From: Gambelia wislizenii | Lineage: Eukaryota; Chordata; Lepidosauria; Squamata; Crotaphytidae | Assembly (NCBI GenBank): GCA_030847615.1 | Contig: JAUMIR010000002.1 | Coordinates: forward strand, 282,700,028-282,764,027 | Direction of reading: 5' to 3' | Length of the DNA stretch: 64,000 nt | Shown: piece after piece, positions 58,798 to 64,000 of the stretch | Numbering within the stretch: the stretch's first letter is position 1 | Layout of the letters: each line of letters opens with the position of its first letter | Translations under genes and position numbers: made by a program | The notes under the pieces: model-generated | What the model saw: only the letters and a program-made list of their open reading frames with translations | Told to the model about the DNA's origin: nothing | Database searches by the model: none

Positions 58798-61700
58798 GGT
58801 TGGGCAGGTCAAACTCGAGAATCTCAATTCTGACTAAGGAATCTTGATTCCGCAGGCCAAAACAGCAACTTTTCTGGATGCCGGCAAACTCCTAGGCAAG
58901 GCAGTCTTTTCAGCATAGGTTGTTGGGGGATAGGTTCTTATCTTTGGTCACAAGGGCCCCCCGTTCTTCCCTGAAGGTTCTGAGTCTCTCCTTCTGCCCT
59001 GCAAATCCTCTTCACTGTGGCCTTCAAAACACAACAGAACTTGTCATTGTGCATTATGTTGCTTTGATATGAGAAACAGAGGACTTTGCACTTCTCAAAT
59101 GAAAAGAAGGATTGGAGTTAGGATTGGAAGACTCCTCTCCTTCCTCAAAGTTTTGATGTAGACCTCATCTCAAAAGGAAGGCAAGGCACATTTACTCAGA
59201 AATGTATTGCCCTTGTGTTTCTCCAACTCTTTTCAGGCTCATGGCAACTGTAAGGTGAACTTATCATGGGGTTTTCTAGGCAAGATTTGTTCAGAGGGGG
59301 TCTCAGCCTTCCTCTGAGGCTGAGAGAGTATCACTCACTCAAGGTCACCCAGTGGGTTCAATGTCCAAGCAGAATACGAATTCTGATCTTCAGAGTCATA
59401 GTCCAGTGCAAAAACCTCTACACCACACCAGCTCTCCAGAAATGCATAATGAAGAGAAAATCAATTTCAAAATTTTCTAAAACTACATATTTCAAAGCAA
59501 ATACCATGCTTTGTTTATTGTAGATAAAGCAGACTGGCTCTTGAGAAAAAAAACCATGAAATTTAAGTTGGAGAAGAAATAATTCTATTAACTGATTCAG
59601 CAAAAGTATGCCCCTCCACTCACTACTGGTCAAAGAAAGCCAAAATAAACCCTAAGTGCCCCCATAATACTACAAAAAATAGCCTGAACCTTACTATGGG
59701 GAAAACAAACCCCCACATCGCTTCCGCCAATTGCACATTGTAGATAAAATTCCTTCCCAGCCCCGTCAACCAGATTGTAGCCTCAGCTCATAACAAGGGG
59801 ATGGGGTTAGTGATGAAAGACTGTGGGCAGGAGGGAAGTAAGGAAAAACAACACACAATAACAATAGGAAATATAGAATACAAATAACAAATGTGTTGAT
59901 ACAACAGTTGACTTCATTTGCAAGAGACTTTTCCTCCTCCTCTTCACATGTTCCACCCTTTCCTGATTGTGAGGACATGGGGGCACCTGTGGGAACCACA
60001 AAATTGTGTCAGCATTGAGACTTCTGGTCCTCCTCCCTATCCACGCTGGTAGTGAAATCCCAGGAAGTGAGTATGTGGCCATAGCACACTTCCTGCCCAC
60101 GTGGTGTCATCATGGAAAGTCCCACAACCATCGCTGCTCTCCATCTGCTGACAGCCAAAAGAGATGTTGAAAGGTTACTGCCACAGGCAGGGAGCTGATG
60201 AGCCAAAGGAAGGAGATGAGGGAATACCAACAGCAAGGGTGGAGTAAAAGTGAAGACAGGAGTCTCTGGTTTTGCTTTGACCCGATGGGATGCCCACCCA
60301 CGCCAATTCTGAGACTGAAGGGGGTGCCAGGAGAGGTAGCCCTCACTTCCCTCCTACCCAACTCTTCTGCTGACAATGAGGTTTACAAAAAAGCCAGGGC
60401 AGGAAGAAGCGAGGCAGGGTCTGGGAGGAAGAGAAGCAGGAATGGGAGGGAAAGTACCACAGCCCTCAAGTCATGGCATTCAATGCCCTTCTGGCCAAGC
60501 CTTCCTCTGGCCACCAGACTCTTTGGCTGGCAGAGCACAGTGTGGGGAAGAGGGAATGAACTGAGGCAAGAATCAGCTTTGGCTTCTGGAGACGAAGGGC
60601 AGGAGGAGCAGCACAGCCCCGGAAGTGTAGGGAGACTAGGGTGGTTGCCCTTGGGTGGTTGCTTTTAGGGTGTTGCCACTGTGCTCCATAATGGTGGCTA
60701 CACAGGCCAAGGAGGGTTGGGTTGGGTTGGGGGTAATCATGGGAGAGACTGAGCACTTCACCTCCCCAGAGATGGTACTGAGGGGCAAAGATCTTCTTCC
60801 CCTCCACTTGAGGACAGATGACATCCATCTGCTCTTGGTCCTGCACTCCATCTCTCAGGTGGTCCCTGGGAGACCACATCACCCAACATCCTCCTCCTCC
60901 AGGCCCGGGTCTCCTGCCAGCTATGGGTGGAGCTTGCTTGGGTCAGGAGGTGGAGAAGCACACCCACACCATTTCCCGTAAAAGCACCTTTTGAACTGGA
61001 GCACAGCCAGACAATACTTTCCTGTGCCTTGGGGATCTGAAAGACAGGGAGAAATGGATTATTTCCGAAAGCTGTTTCTCCTCAAATTTTTGACTTCCTT
61101 AGTTGGAAACCACTCAACAGGAAGGGGAAGGGCCTTCAAAGGACCCAACGGGAAGCCTGGTGTCCAGCTGAAAACCATTCATCCCACTTGGGTTCCTCCC
61201 AGGGACATTTTCGAATGAGGCACCTTCCAACACATCCCCTTGGCTCCATGCTAGCCTCTGAGAGGGGGTGGTGGGTGGAGCCAAACCTCCTCTCTTATCC
61301 AGATAGATTGAGGAGTCCAGCCCAGAAGGTATTCAGGCCTCTGCTTGGTCATCTTCTTCTCCTGCTCTTTCCCAGCTCTCTCCTGAGAACAGAGGTGAAG
61401 GACAATTAGTGTTCTACTCCCAAGTGGCAAGATCAGCCAGGTGAAGAATGACCTTAGATCCTTGGATGAGATTAGCTTCCCTTTCGCTTAGAACAGGTTC
61501 ACCTGATCCAACGGAGGGGCAGGCTCCCACTCCAATTCTTCCAGGCTGCTCACGTCATCCAGAGTATTATATTCCTCCTTTGTGGAGTCCTGGCAATGAA
61601 AGTCATTGTTTTCAACCAAGAGCCATCACTTGCCACATGCCAGGACTGAAGGTGCCACATGAATTCAAAGGACATAATGAAAGATGCTGGAAAGTTGTGA

Positions 61701-62260
61701 TTTTTTTTAAAGATATCTTTCTTGATAATTTTCTCTTTTCTTTTTGGGCTCCCAAGTTGCAACTTCCAAGAAAGGCACTGTGAATGTCTTTTCTTCAGAG
61801 CTTTGACATCAAAAGCATAATCAACAAGTGCCAAATTTTATCCCAGTGGTTGAGTCTCGGCCTTGCCCATCCTGCAATATCCCTTGTAGCTGCTCCTTTT
61901 CATAAGAGGGACATCCTCCAGCCCACCCTCACCCTCATGTTTCAGAAGGGCAGCCATTTCTTCCTTACTCAAGTGCTGGAAGACTCTTCCATCTCAAAAC
62001 TCCTGTTCTGGAGGACTCCATCGCTCTATGAGATGCGATGATCCCCCGTGTGTAACATTATAAAGTCCAAAGAGAAATCCTCCAGTACTAGACCACGGGT
62101 GTCTTCTCTCCTAACCCAACACTGTCCACCAAGCCAGCTCCCTCTGGGTAGTTTACAGGCATGTTGTTGAGGCAACACTTTCTCTTCCCTCTTCTGAAAT
62201 CTGAACACTAGTGGGTCCTTCAATGGGATACTGACACTGAGTAAGGAGGATCTGTCTCAC
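58798..62260. repeat. Segmental duplication: copy 4 unit, paralogous to 22348-25797
   Basis: Sequence follows copy 2 closely (22816 matches 59266, 25137 matches 61589). At 62.25 kb copy 4 continues with ancestral intron and exon DNA, where copy 2 switches to the inverted SINE duplicate. Confidence 0.95.
59205..59430 (-). mobile_element. tRNA-derived SINE (partner of 22.76 kb)
   Basis: Same sequence and orientation as 22755-22985. Confidence 0.7.
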
Positions 62261-62351
62261 AGCTTGACCTTCCCTCTTCCCCCTCAGCAGAGAAAGGACT
62301 GCCTGGCTGAATTGGGATTAGGTCCCACACCTCAATTTTCTGACTGCTTAT
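61488..62351 (-). pseudogene. Array gene copy 4 (beta-2), 3' exons only
   Basis: Visible exons: terminal A 61589-61488 (open, ends LEWEPAPPLDQVNLF), B 62025-61969 (1-bp deletion near its Glu-Ser codons and TGA before GTAAGG), and a truncated A exon ending near 62302 whose donor reads GC instead of GT and whose 5' part is cut by a CR1 at 62352. The gene continues off the window or is interrupted. Confidence 0.6.
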
Positions 62352-63112
62352 GTGATGCAGCAGCTAAAAAAGCCAATGTGATTCAAGGCTACATTAATAG
62401 GTGTATAGTGTCTAGGTCAAGAGAAGTAATGATACCACTCTTTTCTGCTTTGGTCAGGGCTCACCTGGAATATTGTGTCCAGTTGTGGGCACCACAGTTC
62501 AGGGAGGATATTGAGAAGCTGAAACGTGTCCAGAGGAGGGCGACCAGAATCGTGGGAGGTCTGGAAGCCATACCCTATGAGGAGCGGCTTAGGAAACTGG
62601 GCATGTTTAGTCTGGAGAAGAGAAGATTGAGAGGGGCCATGACAGCCATGTTTAGATATTTGAAGGGATGTCATACTGAGGATGGGGCAAGCTTGTTTTC
62701 TGATGCTTCAAAGACTAGGACACTGAGCAATGGGTGCAAACTATAGGAGAAGAGATTCCACCCAAACATTAGGAAGAACTTCCTGACAGTAACAGCTGTT
62801 TGGAAGTGGAATACATTGACTCGTAGTGTGGGGGAGTCTCCTTCTTTGGAGATATTAAAACAGAGGCGGGAAGAAGCCAGCCGCAGATGCAGGCAAAACC
62901 TCAGAAAGAAACAATTCCAGAACACGGCCTCACAAGCAGGAAAAAACCCAAGGAAAATCTCTGGATGCCAGCCGTGAAAGCCTTCGACTTCACAGAGGCG
63001 AGATAGCCATGTGTTGGGAATGATTTGATTGTGTATTCCTGCATGGCAAAGGGGCTCGGACTCCATGGCCTTGTGGTCTTTTCCAACTCTATGATTCTAT
63101 AATTCTATGATT
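62352..63112 (+). mobile_element. CR1 LINE, composite, plus orientation
   Basis: It starts GATGCAGCAGCTAAAAAAGC, contains an open frame 62264-62743 with a HLEYCVQLWAPQF block and [15 protein letters not shown], and ends with the CR1 tail near 63110. Positions about 62868-63003 are the same Penelope-like internal block as at 29.96-30.09 kb, reversed. Confidence 0.85.
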
Positions 63113-63356
63113 CTAAGTGTGCTCCTGCCATGTATCCTCCTCTTGCCTTTCACATCCTGCCTTTCCTCAAGGTGGATCCCATGCCCCCCCCCAATCTTCC
63201 ATGCCTACATACCATTTCAGAGGTTCCCCCAAAATATGATACCATGTTTTACAAAAGATGTGCTTCACATCTGCCTGTATTTGCATCTCCTGCTTCCTTT
63301 GGAAAGTGTTTCCAAGAAACAGCTGAGGCAGTGCTATCGTTTTTATAGCACTAATC
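63113..63356 (-). repeat. Inverted copy of 29.60-29.85 kb
   Basis: TGTATCCTCCTCTTGCCTTT and TTCCAAGAAACAGCTGAGGC are reverse complements of copy 2 DNA next to its CR1. With the CR1 portion, about 700 bp (62.66-63.36 kb) is inverted relative to 29.60-30.29 kb. Confidence 0.85.
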
Positions 63357-64000
63357 ATAGAATCATAGAATTGCAGAGTTGGAAGAGACCACCAGGGCCA
63401 TCCAGTCCAACCCCCTGCCATGCAGGAAATCACGATCAAAGCATCCCCAACAGATGGCCATCCAGCCTCTGTTTAAAGACCTCCAAGGAAGGAGAGCCCA
63501 CCACGCTCCGGGGGAGTCCGTTCCACTGCCGAACAGCTCTTACTGTCAAAAAGTTCCTCCTAATGTTGAGGTGGAATCTCTGTTCCTGGAGCTTGCATCC
63601 ATTGCTCTGTGTTCCAATCTCTGGAGCAGGAGAAAACAAGCTTGCTCCATCCTCAACGTGACACCCCTTCAAATACTTAAACAGGGCTATCATATCGCCT
63701 CTTAACCGTCTTTTTTCCAGGCTAAACATACCCAGCTCCCTAAGTCTCTCCTCATAAGGCATGGTTTCCAGACCTTTCACCATTTTAGTCGCTCTCCTCT
63801 GGACGCGCTCCAATTTGTCAATATCCTTTTTGAATTGTGGTGCCCAGAACTGGACACAGTATTCTAGGTGAGGTCTGACCAAGGCAGAATAGAGTGGCTC
63901 TATTACTTCCCTTGATCTGGACACTACACTTCTATTGATGCAGCCCAAAATCGCATTGGCCTTTTTAGCTGCCGCATCACACTGTTGACTCATGTTCAAC
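63357..64000 (-). mobile_element. CR1 LINE, minus orientation, runs off the window
   Basis: Reversed tail at its left end, then an open minus-strand frame from 63999 to 63436 covering the reverse-transcriptase C-terminus ([53 protein letters not shown]). It looks young: the frame is unbroken. Confidence 0.95.

Overview
This 64 kb window is vertebrate nuclear DNA, most likely from a squamate reptile (a lizard). It holds CR1-type LINEs with the ATTCTATGATTCTATG tail, L1- and L2-like LINEs, a Penelope-like fragment, tRNA-derived SINEs, pogo-like and Harbinger-like DNA transposons, many microsatellites, and split genes with GT-AG introns. I see no bacterial-type operon, tRNA gene, rRNA gene or CRISPR array. 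The species call is inference from repeat content.

The main architecture is a head-to-tail array of four copies of one unrecognised minus-strand gene. Stop codons lie at 2307, 25036, 47860 and 61488. Copies 1 (1-22.3 kb) and 3 (45.58-58.8 kb) are closely similar (type alpha). Copies 2 (22.3-45.5 kb) and 4 (58.8 kb to the window end) are closely similar to each other but diverged from alpha (type beta). An older duplication therefore made an alpha-beta pair, and the pair was later duplicated. The gene is built from two alternating kinds of small exon. A exons have phase 0 to 2 and usually start Asp-Ser. B exons have phase 2 to 0 and usually end in Trp. All exons found stay open in the alpha copies; the beta copies are decaying.

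Region by region: 1-142 is the tail of an L2-like LINE. 2.3-6.7 kb holds the alpha-1 exons. 6.9-11.8 kb is a Penelope-like fragment split by an L1. 11.9-12.0 kb is a candidate 5' exon. 12.83-19.56 kb is a DNA transposon absent from copy 3. It carries two convergent spliced genes: a 377-aa SANT/Myb-like protein on the plus strand and a coiled-coil protein on the minus strand. Intron 1 of the first gene contains a second transposon whose interior is a palindromic 148-bp minisatellite open in all reading frames. 19.56-22.3 kb is LINE, CR1 and SINE debris. 22.3-45 kb is copy 2, heavily rearranged: an inverted duplication, two oppositely oriented pogo-like elements with palindromic arrays, a sister of the 12.8 kb transposon, and a Harbinger-like MITE. 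45.6-58.8 kb is copy 3, with a rearranged 5'-inverted L1. 58.8-64 kb is the start of copy 4, cut by a CR1 element and an inverted block shared with copy 2.

Functionally, the window is a young, actively rearranging segmental duplication. Two paralogues keep reading frames while mobile elements supply the insertions and breakpoints. No known product name could be assigned to the array gene.
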